This document shows positions 8,519-16,899 of a stretch of 64,000 nucleotides of DNA, one piece after another. The position numbers were made by a program, and so were the translations under genes. This DNA is from Erythrobacter tepidarius (GTDB taxonomy: Bacteria; Pseudomonadota; Alphaproteobacteria; Sphingomonadales; Sphingomonadaceae). The stretch spans positions 1 to 64,000 of the forward strand of contig NZ_MUYJ01000011.1 of assembly GCF_002155695.1 (NCBI RefSeq), written 5' to 3'. Each line of letters starts with the position of its first letter. The stretch's first letter is position 1. The notes beneath the pieces are model-generated. The model did not search any database, had not been told where the DNA came from, and saw nothing but the letters and a program-made list of their open reading frames with translations.

Positions 8519-9100
8519 TCAGGGCGCGACCCAGCGCCCTTGCCAGGCTCGGTCAGCGCGAACGAACTGCGCGCGGACATGGCCGGTATGTGCCAGATAA
8601 AGCCAGTCGAGCGATTCGATACTGATCAGCAGCACGGCGAAATTCGCGCGCGCGGGGACAAGCTGGGCATCGTCCGGTTCCACCCCTTCGAATTCGGGCG
8701 GCAGGCCCGAAGTGGCGACCGGCGAAGCTGCGCCCGGCCCTTCGCCGAGATAGCAGCGCCGGGCGAAATTGGTGCTCGCCGCCCAGGCGGCATCCGCCAC
8801 CGGCCCGTGCGCCTCGATCCGGCCGCGCCCGCGCACGCGGATCTGGATCTTCGCACCCTTGTCGTAGAACACGCCGGCCACGCGCGGATCGGCGATCACC
8901 GCCTGCGCCTTGGGCGCGCGGGTATCGGTGTGCAGCCGCAAGGTCCATGTCGTCGGATCGAAGGCGCGCAGCACCATCACCCGCGCATCGACATCGGCGG
9001 TCGCAATCACCGGCGTGTGCATCGGTGACTTGCGATCGCGCGCTGCGCGGATCAGGCGACTGGCACAATCGGCGCAAATCTCGTCGAGCGTTTCAAACAT
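8519..9100 (-). CDS. Pyridoxamine 5'-phosphate oxidase family flavin-binding protein
   Basis: A 193-residue protein of the FMN-binding split-barrel group. Visible features are PMHTPVIATADVDARVMVLRAFD early, TLRLHTDTRAPKAQAV in the middle, and the YDKGAKIQIRVRGRGRIE strand pair, all typical of PNPOx-like proteins. The C-terminal LLISIESLDWLYL motif is typical of the pyridoxamine oxidase-like subfamily outside PdxH. The strict PdxH substrate motifs are not apparent, so a general FMN-dependent oxidoreductase is the safer call. The ATG at 9100 is preferred over a TTG at 9136. It is monocistronic and convergent with the GGDEF-like gene. Confidence 0.8.
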   Translation of the reverse strand: MFETLDEICADCASRLIRAARDRKSPMHTPVIATADVDARVMVLRAFDPTTWTLRLHTDTRAPKAQAVIADPRVAGVFYDKGAKIQIRVRGRGRIEAHGPVADAAWAASTNFARRCYLGEGPGAASPVATSGLPPEFEGVEPDDAQLVPARANFAVLLISIESLDWLYLAHTGHVRAQFVRADRAWQGRWVAP

Positions 9101-9274
9101 TTCAATCGCCTTTGGCTGCTCTTGGTCCGGCGTCAAGCCAGGGCATTTTCATTCACATTGATCGCTTTTTTTCTGAACGTCGGCAAAGCGGTTCATCCCT
9201 GCGACAGTCTGCGGCGGTTAATTCCGTTCTATCAACAAGCCGCTTGTGGTGGGCGGGCGACACTGGAGGCATTG

Positions 9275-10375
9275 ATGACCAAGACCCTGATTGGCAGGGG
9301 CGGTGCGCTTTCGGCTCTCGCCCTTGTGCTTGCCCTTGCCGCACCCCTGGCTCCCGCCGAGGCCCAAAGCCGCGGCGAAGCGCGCGCCGAGCGGATGCAG
9401 ATGCGCGGCGAGCGGGCGCAGGTGCGTTTCGAGCGCCCCGCGCCGCCACCCCGAGCTGAACGCGCCGACCGGGCCGAGTCCCCCTTCCGGGTCGAACGTC
9501 CCGCTCACGCTGAGCGGGCGCCGCGGCACGACCGCTTCGGGGCCGAGGTCATCGGCCGGGCCGAGCGTGCCGGCGAACCCGATGCCCGCCCGGTCGGGAT
9601 GCTGCGCGGCGATGCCCCGGCGCGCCGCGCCGAGCAGATCGATCGTCGCAGCGAACGCCGGGCTGACCGGATCGACCGCGGCAGCGAGCGCCGGGCCGAG
9701 ACTGTCGAGCGCCGCGGGGAACGCCGCGCCGAGCGGTTTGAATGGCTGGGCCGTGACCGTGCGGCGGAGCGCCTCGAACGCCGGGCCGATGCCATCGAGC
9801 GTCGCGGCGATAGCCGGGCCGAAGAAATCGCGGGTCGCGGTGATCGCCGCGCCGACCGCGTCGAACGCCGCGGCGAGCGGTGGGGCGACGGCGTGCGCGA
9901 GGCCTATCGCGATAGCCGCCGCGATGGCGACTGGCGCGACGCGCGCCGCGATGGCGACTGGCGTGATGACCGGCGCGACTTTCACCGCGATCGGCGTAAC
10001 TGGCGGCGCGATGACTGGCGCTGGAACTATGGCGGCTGGGCCGGTTGGGACAGCCGCGACTTCCGCCGCTGGGACCGGCGCTGGCGCAGCAACCGCAACT
10101 ATGACTGGTGGTATTACCGCAACGCCAACCGCTTCCATTATCGGCCCGGCCCCTATTTCGCCCCCTATCGCAGCCACCGCTACAGCCGGCTGGAGATCGG
10201 GTTCTTTCTCGATAGCCTGTTCTTCCAGCCGCGCTTCTTCATCAACGATCCGTGGGACTACCGCCTGCCGCCCGTCTACGGCCCCTATCGCTGGGTGCGC
10301 TACTACAACGACGTGGTGCTGGTGGACGTCTATACCGGTGAAGTGGTCGATGTGATCTACGACTTCTTCTGGTGA
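9275..10375 (+). CDS. RcnB-family exported protein with long Arg/Glu-rich repeat region
   Basis: A 366-residue protein with a signal peptide (about 1-30, cleavage after APAEA). Residues about 32-210 are extremely rich in Arg, Glu, Asp and Ala, with recurring RRxERRAxxxERRG units likely to form a long charged helix. A Trp/Tyr/Arg/Asp-rich stretch (RRDGDWRDA repeated, NYDWWYYRNANRFHYRPG) precedes a C-terminal RcnB-type domain ending YYNDVVLVDVYTGEVVDVIYDFFW-like. RcnB in E. coli is a small periplasmic protein of Ni/Co homeostasis; this protein is about three times longer, so metal handling is only a guess. The ATG at 9275 follows a TGGAGG ribosome binding site. Confidence 0.72.
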   Translation: MTKTLIGRGGALSALALVLALAAPLAPAEAQSRGEARAERMQMRGERAQVRFERPAPPPRAERADRAESPFRVERPAHAERAPRHDRFGAEVIGRAERAGEPDARPVGMLRGDAPARRAEQIDRRSERRADRIDRGSERRAETVERRGERRAERFEWLGRDRAAERLERRADAIERRGDSRAEEIAGRGDRRADRVERRGERWGDGVREAYRDSRRDGDWRDARRDGDWRDDRRDFHRDRRNWRRDDWRWNYGGWAGWDSRDFRRWDRRWRSNRNYDWWYYRNANRFHYRPGPYFAPYRSHRYSRLEIGFFLDSLFFQPRFFINDPWDYRLPPVYGPYRWVRYYNDVVLVDVYTGEVVDVIYDFFW

Positions 10376-10435
10376 TTGCCGGCGGACGTGCGGTGCGGGA
10401 TTGCACCGCACGCCCGGCTTGCTAACAGGCAGGGC

Positions 10436-11104
10436 ATGACCGCCGCCGATACCGTTCCAGACCAGCAGGCCCTCGCCCGCGTAGGTAGGCAGGTGCGCGA
10501 GCGGCTGGCCGCAGATCCCGGGGTATATCGCATCGAGAACGATCACTGCGAGCTGTTCGCGGTGGGCGATTTCCTCACTCTTGCCGAATGCGCGAAGCTG
10601 TGCGCCATGATCGACGCGGTCGCCCGTCCCTCCTCGCTGCACGAGCTCGACTACGCCAGCGGCTTTCGCACCTCCTATTCCGGCGACCTCGATCCTTGCG
10701 ACAGCTTCGTCAAAGGCATTTCGCGCCGGATCGACGATCTGCTCGGCTTGCCGCCGGAAATCGGTGAGCCGGTGCAGGGCCAGCGCTATCTTCCCGGCCA
10801 GCAGTTCCAACCGCATAATGACTGGTTCTACACCTCTGAGAAATACTGGAAGCTCGAACAGGCGCGCGGCGGGCAACGCAGCTGGACGGCGATGGCCTAT
10901 CTCAACGAGGTCGAGCAAGGCGGCGCAACCCACTTCACCGAAATCGGTATCCAGATCGAACCCAAGCCCGGCGTGCTGCTGCTGTGGAACAACGCCCTGC
11001 CCGACGGCCGCCCCAACGAAGGCACGATGCATGCCGGAATGCCGGTGATCCGCGGGGCGAAATACGTCATCACCAAATGGTATCGCACCCGCAAGTGGCG
11101 CTAG
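10436..11104 (+). CDS. 2OG-Fe(II) oxygenase, prolyl 4-hydroxylase alpha-subunit type
   Basis: A 222-residue cytosolic dioxygenase of the P4H superfamily. The double-stranded beta-helix shows the iron ligands H127 and D129 (QFQPHNDWF) and H199 (GTMHAGMPV), and the 2-oxoglutarate-binding lysine K214 (KYVITKW). The substrate-side strands YASGFRTSYSGDL and YLNEVEQGGATHF are also typical. It would hydroxylate a proline or a related residue in an unknown protein. No signal peptide is present. The ATG at 10436 gives the expected N-terminus. It lies 60 bases after the RcnB-like gene on the same strand. Confidence 0.9.
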   Translation: MTAADTVPDQQALARVGRQVRERLAADPGVYRIENDHCELFAVGDFLTLAECAKLCAMIDAVARPSSLHELDYASGFRTSYSGDLDPCDSFVKGISRRIDDLLGLPPEIGEPVQGQRYLPGQQFQPHNDWFYTSEKYWKLEQARGGQRSWTAMAYLNEVEQGGATHFTEIGIQIEPKPGVLLLWNNALPDGRPNEGTMHAGMPVIRGAKYVITKWYRTRKWR

Positions 11105-11119
11105 GATAAACCCAGCGCC

Positions 11120-11659
11120 CTATTTCTCCTGGGCGGTCCGCACTGTCTCGCAGTCCCGCCTGATCGCCCGCACGTCCTGCGCGAGACGCTCGACGCGGTG
11201 CGCCAGCCGCAGGATTTCCAGCTGGGTGCGCAGATTGACCTCGTAATCGTGGCGCGCGGTGATGCGGTCCTTCATCGCCTGCCGGTTCTGGCTCATCAGG
11301 ATCACCGGCGCCTGCACCGCCGCCAGCATCGACAGCATCAGATTGAGGAAAATGAACGGATAGGCATCAAAGGGCCTGAAGCCCATTGCCTGCAACACCC
11401 CGCTGTTGAGCACCGCCCATGTCGCCATCACCAGACCAAAGCCGAGGATGAAGCCCCAACTGCCGCCCACCGCGGCGACCCGATCAGCCAGCCGGTCCTT
11501 CCACGTCTCTTGTGCCTGCGCTAGCTCGTCCGCATCGCGCCCGGTAAAGGTGCCCGCCGCCACGCGCTTCAGCACCCGCTGTTCGGCCGGATCGAGCTCG
11601 TCGAAGGCACGCCCCAGAAGATCGTGGGCCAGTTTGTGCGGATCGGCCTCGCGGGTCAT
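11120..11659 (-). CDS. DUF1003 domain-containing membrane protein
   Basis: A 179-residue inner-membrane protein. Two hydrophobic segments (FILGFGLVMATWAVLNS at about 69-85 and FIFLNLMLSMLAAVQAPVIL at about 102-121) are followed by the conserved SQNRQAMKDRITARHDYEVNLR stretch that defines DUF1003. The C-terminal part is a predicted coiled coil (residues about 140-175). Function is unknown in the family. It lies downstream of lysK on the same strand with a 9-base gap and may be read with it. Confidence 0.85.
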   Translation of the reverse strand: MTREADPHKLAHDLLGRAFDELDPAEQRVLKRVAAGTFTGRDADELAQAQETWKDRLADRVAAVGGSWGFILGFGLVMATWAVLNSGVLQAMGFRPFDAYPFIFLNLMLSMLAAVQAPVILMSQNRQAMKDRITARHDYEVNLRTQLEILRLAHRVERLAQDVRAIRRDCETVRTAQEK

Positions 11660-11668
11660 GCTGGCACC

Positions 11669-13285
11669 CTAGGCTTTCGCCAGCGCCTCGGCAATCAGCT
11701 GGCGGGTGGGCGCGATGCCGTAGAGCGCGATGAAGCTGCCCATGCGCGGCCCCTGCGCGCTCCCGAGCAGGGTCTCGTAGAGCGCCTTGAACCAGTCGCG
11801 CAGGGATTCGAACCCGAACTGCTCCTGCTTGCCGATCTCGTAAACGATGGTCTGCAAGTCCTCGGCGCTCATGTCCGCCGGCGCCTCGGCCAGCGCCGCA
11901 TCGAGCGCCCGCAGTGCTGCCACCTCGCCGCCGACAGGGGCGCGCTTGGCGAGCGTGAGCGCGATGAAATCGCGGTTATAGGCAAGCGCCTTCATCACCA
12001 GCACATCGAGCGCGGGGTGCGATGCCGGATCGGCATCGGCGACATAATTGCCGAGATAGGACCACACCGCCTCGCGGGTTGCCCCCGCCCCCAGCACGCC
12101 GACCAGATTGAGCAGCAGGCTGAAGGGCACGGGCAGCGTATCGCCCTGCCCTGGCGCATCGGCGCCCTCGTGGTGCCGGTTCGCGCGCAGCAGGTGCCAC
12201 ACCGGATTGCCGAGCCGCTTATCGATATCCTGCGAAGGGATCGCGGCGCGGAACTGCCAGTAATCGTCCACCGCCTTGGGGATCACGCCGGCGTGCAATT
12301 GCTTGGCGCTCTTGGGATTGGCGAAGATATAGAAGCCGAGGCTCTCCTCGCTGCCATATTCGAGCCATTGCTCGATCGACAGACCATTGCCCTTGGACTT
12401 GGAGATTTTCTCTCCGCGCGCATCGAGGAACAGCTCGTAGATCAGGCCTTCGGGCTTGTTCCCGCCGAGCACGCGGGCAATCTTGCCCGACTGGATGCCG
12501 CTGTCGGTCAGGTCCTTGCCGTACATCTCGTAATCGACGCCAAGCGCCACCCAGCGCATCGCCCAGTCGACCTTCCACTGGCACTTGGCCATCCCGCCCA
12601 ATGCTGATTGTTCGATGATGCTGCCGTCCTCGTCGGTGAAGCGGATGATCCCGGCGGCCGCGTCCACCACCTCGATCGGCACCTGCAACACCGCGCCGGT
12701 GGTGGGCGAAATCGGCATCACCGGGGAATAGGTGCGGCGGCGCTCCTCTCCGAGGGTCGGCAGCATGATGTCCATGATCGCGCCGAAATTGGCGAGCACA
12801 CCCTTGAGCGCTTCATCGAACCGGCCCGAATTGTAACAGTCCGAGGAGCTGACGAATTCATATTCGAAGCCGAAGCGGTCGAGAAAGTCGCGCAACATCG
12901 CGTTGTTATGCGCAGCGAAGCTCTCGAACTTGCCGAAAGGATCGGGGATGCGCGACAGCGGCTTGCCGAGGTGCTCGGCCAGCATCGCCTGATTGGGGAC
13001 GTTGTCGGGCACCTTCCTGAGGCCATCCATGTCGTCCGAAAAGGCCACCAGCCGCGTCGGCGCGCCGCCGGTCAAGGTCTCATAGGCGCGGCGCACCAGC
13101 GTGGTGCGCAGCACTTCCTGAAAGGTGCCGATATGCGGCAGGCCCGAGGGGCCATAGCCCGTCTCGAACAGCACCCCGCCCGGCTTGCCTTCGGGCAGAC
13201 GTCGGGCAAGGCGCTGCGCTTCCTGGAACGGCCAGGCCTTGGAAGTTCGGGCAGCGGCGATAAGGGCGTCTTGGGTAATCGTCAT
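11669..13285 (-). CDS. lysK: Lysyl-tRNA synthetase, class I
   Basis: A 538-residue class I enzyme that charges tRNA-Lys. It shows the class I signatures PHIGT (residues 50-54) and KISKS (293-297) in the Rossmann catalytic domain, followed by an alpha-helical anticodon-binding region. Most bacteria use an unrelated class II LysRS; class I is typical of alphaproteobacteria, spirochaetes and archaea, so this agrees with the assignment. The ATG at 13285 (TITQDALIAAARTSKAWPF) is preferred over an upstream TTG at 13315. No strong Shine-Dalgarno sequence precedes it. Upstream lies a palindrome with TTGACA arms (13343-13368). Confidence 0.95.
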   Translation of the reverse strand: MTITQDALIAAARTSKAWPFQEAQRLARRLPEGKPGGVLFETGYGPSGLPHIGTFQEVLRTTLVRRAYETLTGGAPTRLVAFSDDMDGLRKVPDNVPNQAMLAEHLGKPLSRIPDPFGKFESFAAHNNAMLRDFLDRFGFEYEFVSSSDCYNSGRFDEALKGVLANFGAIMDIMLPTLGEERRRTYSPVMPISPTTGAVLQVPIEVVDAAAGIIRFTDEDGSIIEQSALGGMAKCQWKVDWAMRWVALGVDYEMYGKDLTDSGIQSGKIARVLGGNKPEGLIYELFLDARGEKISKSKGNGLSIEQWLEYGSEESLGFYIFANPKSAKQLHAGVIPKAVDDYWQFRAAIPSQDIDKRLGNPVWHLLRANRHHEGADAPGQGDTLPVPFSLLLNLVGVLGAGATREAVWSYLGNYVADADPASHPALDVLVMKALAYNRDFIALTLAKRAPVGGEVAALRALDAALAEAPADMSAEDLQTIVYEIGKQEQFGFESLRDWFKALYETLLGSAQGPRMGSFIALYGIAPTRQLIAEALAKA

Positions 13286-13585
13286 GGCAGGGGGGCTATT
13301 AGGGATGGCCGTCAAGCTTGCAAGCCCAATGCCGAGGGTAGGGTTGACAAAGGTGACAGCTTGTCAACTTTGAAATGAAATTACGTTCTGTGAAAAATCA
13401 GAAGGTTACATTGCATTTTTGCTCGGTTTGTTGCCCGGACGGACATCACGACTACGCGCAGAAATGGCGCGCGGCCCTGATTGGTGCAGACTTCTAGCGG
13501 GCTGGCCGCCTGTAGGACAGACTGCGGGACACAGCCCGATCGCAGTGCGTTTACATCGGCGCGCGGCTCGCGCATCGTTCTGGCT
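13286..13585. other. Divergent intergenic region lysK / helicase
   Basis: It contains no supported gene. The notable structure is the inverted repeat at 13343-13368. An open plus-strand frame from 13481 joins the helicase frame but shows no family likeness before 13586. Confidence 0.5.
13343..13368. promoter_or_regulatory. Inverted repeat with TTGACA arms, possible operator or promoter
   Basis: GTTGACAA (13343-13350) and TTGTCAAC (13361-13368) form a perfect 8-bp inverted repeat around a 10-base spacer that itself contains GTGACAGC. Each arm carries TTGACA, the sigma-70 -35 consensus, one facing each of the divergent genes. No good -10 is seen at the right distance on either side, so an operator is as likely as a promoter pair. 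Confidence 0.35.
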
Positions 13586-16339
13586 GTGACTCTCCCCGAT
13601 CCTCTCCCCCTTCCTGCGCTCCATGCCAGCCATGGCGGCCACTGGCTGCGCACCGGATCGGGCGCGACCCAGGCCGTGTCGAAGGGCGATGCGATCATGG
13701 CTGCCGCCGATACCCCGGTGTTGCTGATCAACGCCCCGCTGGTGGCCAGCCGGCTGGGATACCCTGACCTTTCCGGGCTCGATCTGCTCGAAGCCTTCGC
13801 CTTCATCCACCCCGCGCGTTTCTGCGTGCCCACACCGCGTGGCCTTGCCGAAGCGCTGGGCCTGCCCGTGCCTGAAACCGACGCTGCGGTGCCCGAACTG
13901 CTCCAGCGCGCCGCCGGGGCGCTGATCGCGGCGGTGCGCGATCCCGCATGGTTCGCGCGCGAAGGCGCATGGAGCGCGCTGCAATCGCTGGAGCGTCTGC
14001 GCTGGCCCTGGGCGCAGGTGCTCAAACCTCACATCGCCAGGCCCGAGAAGGCCGAACGCTGGCTGTTCGCACGCCTGCCCGAATGGGAGGAAGCCGGCGA
14101 GCGCCCCGCCCCGCGGCAGGTGGAACTTTCGCCCGAGGCGGTGCAGGCGCAGCTGGCACGGCTCACCGGCGAAGGGGCCGAGATCCGCGAGGGCCAGCGT
14201 GCCTATGCGCAGGCCGTGTCGCGCATCTTCGCCCCACGCTCTGCCCCCGGCCGTCCGCATCTGGCGCTGGCGCAGGCGGGCACGGGGATCGGCAAGACGC
14301 TGGGCTATCTCGCCCCTGCCTCGCTGTGGGCGCAGCGCAGTGGGGGCACGGTGTGGGTTTCAACCTTCACCAAGAATCTGCAACGCCAGCTGCGCAGCGA
14401 AAGCCGCCGGGCATGGCCCGCAAGGCGCCCTGACGGCACCCCGCCGGTGGTGGTGCGCAAGGGGCGGGAGAATTACCTCTGTCTGCTCAATCTGGAGGAC
14501 GCGCTCCAGGGCGGGTTCGCGGGCCGGGCGGCGGTGCTGGCGCAGCTGGTGGCGCGCTGGGGCGCCTATACCCGCGATGGTGACATGATCGGCGGCGATC
14601 TGCCGGGCTGGCTCGGCACGCTGTTCCGCAAGCGCGCGATCGCGGCGCTGACCGACCAGCGCGGCGAATGCATCTTTGCCGGGTGCCCGCATTATCGCAA
14701 ATGCTTCATCGAGCGCGCCGCAAGGGACAGCGCGCAGGCCGATCTGGTGATCGCCAATCACGCGCTAGTGATGATCAACGCGGCGCGTGCGCGTGACCCG
14801 AACCAGCGCCCCACCCGCCTGATCTTCGATGAAGGCCACCACGTGTTCGAAGCAGCGGATGCGACCTTTGCGGCCACTTTGTCGGGGCAGGAGGCGATCG
14901 AGCTGCGCCGCTGGCTGATCGGCCCCGAGCGCGAGGCACGCGGGCGGCGGCGCGGGCTTTCGGCGCGGCTCGCGGATGTGGCGAGCTATGACGAGGCGGG
15001 CGCAGAAGCGATCGCGGCGGCGTGCAAGGCCGGGCAGCTGCTTCCCACCGACGGCTGGCTCCAGCGGCTTGCCGACAATAGCCCCTTCGGTCCGCTCGAA
15101 GCCCTGTTCGCGGCGGTGCGCACCGCCACCTATGCTCGCGACGAGAGCGGCGGGCATGAGGCTGGCTACGGCCTCGAGACCGAGGCTTCGGGCCTGCCAG
15201 GCGCGGTAATCGAGGCGGCCAGCGCCGCGGGCGAGGCCCTCGCCAGCATCCGCGTGCCGCTGATCCGGCTGGGCGGGCGGCTTGAGGCCATCCTCGCCGA
15301 ACCGCCCGACTGGCTCGACGCGCAAGGCCGCGCGCGGATCGAGGGGGCGCGGTTTGCCCTGGCCTGGCGGATCGAGCTGATCGCGGCGTGGGAGGCGCTG
15401 CTCGACCGGCTGGGCGGCCCGGCGGACCCGCAATTCGTCGACTGGCTTGCGGTCGACCGCTCCGAGGCGCGCGAATTCGACGTCGCCATCCATCGCCGCT
15501 GGCTCGATCCGATGAAGCCCTTCGCCCGCGTGGTGCTCGAACCGGCGCACGGGGTGCTGCTGACCAGCGCCACGCTCACCGACCGCACCCTGGAGGAAGA
15601 CCGCTGGGCCAGCGCGATCGCGCGTTCGGGAGCGGCGCATATCGAGGTTACCCCGCAGCTCTCCACCGCCGACAGCCCCTTCGACTATGCGAGCCGCGCC
15701 GAGGTGCTGATCGTCACCGACATCGCCAAGGGCGATCTGCCCGCGCTGGCGGGGGCCTATGCCCGGATCATCGAGGCGTGCGGCGGCGGCGTGCTGGGCC
15801 TGTTCACCGCGATCCGCCGGCTGCGCGCGGTGCATGGCCGCATCGCCGACCGGCTCGCGCGGGCCGGGCTGCCGGTCTATGCCCAGCATGTCGATCCGAT
15901 CGACACTGGCACGCTGGTCGATATTTTCCGCGACGATCCGCGCGCCAGCCTGCTCGGCACCGATGCCCTGCGCGACGGGGTGGACGTGCCCGGCCACAGC
16001 TTGCGCTGCGTGGTGATGGAGCAGGTGCCCTGGCCGCGTCCCGACATCCTGCACAAGGCACGCAGGCTCGCCGCCAGTAAAGCGGGGGGTGGCGGCAGCG
16101 CCTATGACGACCGCATCATCCGTGCGCGGCTGGCGCAGGCATTTGGCCGGCTGATCCGCAGCAAGGAGGATGCCGGCCATTTCATCGTGCTTTCCCCTGC
16201 CTTCCCCTCGCGCCTGCTGTCCGCTTTCCCGCCCGGCACGCCGGTCTTGCGCGTCCGGCTTGATGAGGCTTTACAACGCGTCGCCAGTGGTGTTCTGGAC
16301 AGGCAGTCCGATCCCCAGCCAGGAGCCTTGCAGCCTTGA
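13586..16339 (+). CDS. ATP-dependent DNA helicase, DinG/XPD-like superfamily 2
   Basis: A 917-residue helicase. Walker A is AQAGTGIGKT (about 231-240) and Walker B/DEAH-like DEGHH is near 415. Four cysteines between them (NYLC near 298; CIFAGC and YRKC at about 362-373) fit the iron-sulfur cluster of the XPD/DinG family. The C-terminal helicase motifs (LLTSATLTD, GTDALRDGVDVPG, QAFGRLIRSKED) are complete. It would unwind 5'-tailed DNA in repair or replication conflicts; the exact role is inferred. The GTG at 13586 begins where the recognisable N-terminal domain starts (TLPDPLPLPALHASHGG). It overlaps the downstream sixA gene by four bases. Confidence 0.88.
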   Translation: MTLPDPLPLPALHASHGGHWLRTGSGATQAVSKGDAIMAAADTPVLLINAPLVASRLGYPDLSGLDLLEAFAFIHPARFCVPTPRGLAEALGLPVPETDAAVPELLQRAAGALIAAVRDPAWFAREGAWSALQSLERLRWPWAQVLKPHIARPEKAERWLFARLPEWEEAGERPAPRQVELSPEAVQAQLARLTGEGAEIREGQRAYAQAVSRIFAPRSAPGRPHLALAQAGTGIGKTLGYLAPASLWAQRSGGTVWVSTFTKNLQRQLRSESRRAWPARRPDGTPPVVVRKGRENYLCLLNLEDALQGGFAGRAAVLAQLVARWGAYTRDGDMIGGDLPGWLGTLFRKRAIAALTDQRGECIFAGCPHYRKCFIERAARDSAQADLVIANHALVMINAARARDPNQRPTRLIFDEGHHVFEAADATFAATLSGQEAIELRRWLIGPEREARGRRRGLSARLADVASYDEAGAEAIAAACKAGQLLPTDGWLQRLADNSPFGPLEALFAAVRTATYARDESGGHEAGYGLETEASGLPGAVIEAASAAGEALASIRVPLIRLGGRLEAILAEPPDWLDAQGRARIEGARFALAWRIELIAAWEALLDRLGGPADPQFVDWLAVDRSEAREFDVAIHRRWLDPMKPFARVVLEPAHGVLLTSATLTDRTLEEDRWASAIARSGAAHIEVTPQLSTADSPFDYASRAEVLIVTDIAKGDLPALAGAYARIIEACGGGVLGLFTAIRRLRAVHGRIADRLARAGLPVYAQHVDPIDTGTLVDIFRDDPRASLLGTDALRDGVDVPGHSLRCVVMEQVPWPRPDILHKARRLAASKAGGGGSAYDDRIIRARLAQAFGRLIRSKEDAGHFIVLSPAFPSRLLSAFPPGTPVLRVRLDEALQRVASGVLDRQSDPQPGALQP

Positions 16340-16875
16340 AGATCCTCGGTCTCCTGCGCCACGCAAAATCCGACTGGGACGATATGAACCAGCGCGATTT
16401 CGACCGCGGGCTGAACGCGCGCGGCAAGAAGGGCGCGCAGCTGATCGGCGCGCATATCCGCGATCACGGGATCAAATGGGACAAGGTGATTGCCTCGCCC
16501 GCGGTGCGGGTGAAGCTGACGCTCGAAGGCGCCCTGCCCGACGTCGCCCCGGAATATGACCACAAGCTCTATCTCGCCAGCTACGACACCATCATCGAGA
16601 CGATTGAGGCCCATGCTGGCAGCGGCGATGCCGAAGCGGACGCGATCCTCGTCGCCGGGCACAATCCGGGCTTGCAGGACGTGCTGCTCGAACTGGTCGC
16701 GCCGGGCAAGGAAAACGCCCTGTTCAAGCAAGCGGTGGTGAAGTTTCCCACCGCCGCCTACGCCGTGCTCGAATGCGATATCGACCACTGGTCGCAGCTC
16801 AAGCGCTACTGCGCGGGGCTGGTGCACTTTGCCCGGCCCCGCGATCTCGATCCCGCGCTGGGGCCGGAAAATTAG
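16336..16875 (+). CDS. sixA: SixA-like phosphohistidine phosphatase
   Basis: A 179-residue enzyme of the histidine phosphatase (branch 1) superfamily. The catalytic motif LLRHAKSDW is at the N-terminus, and the second histidine is in LVAGHNPGLQ. SixA proteins remove phosphate from phosphohistidine on phosphotransfer proteins; the partner here is unknown. The start is TTG at 16336, overlapping the helicase stop as TTGA, so the two genes are translationally coupled. No membrane segment or signal peptide is present. Confidence 0.85.
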   Translation: MKILGLLRHAKSDWDDMNQRDFDRGLNARGKKGAQLIGAHIRDHGIKWDKVIASPAVRVKLTLEGALPDVAPEYDHKLYLASYDTIIETIEAHAGSGDAEADAILVAGHNPGLQDVLLELVAPGKENALFKQAVVKFPTAAYAVLECDIDHWSQLKRYCAGLVHFARPRDLDPALGPEN

Positions 16876-16899
16876 GCCGCCGCCGGGCGCAGGGCGGGG

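Noticed and set aside
9640-9980. Short tandem DNA repeats that might be read as a CRISPR or VNTR array
   Set aside because: The repeats are protein-level Arg/Glu units in a long open frame; there are no unique spacers of constant size.
9218-11032. A 604-codon open frame on the minus strand opposite the RcnB-like and oxygenase genes
   Set aside because: Its Ala/Val/Pro-rich repeats mirror the Arg/Glu repeats on the plus strand; no signal or family likeness.
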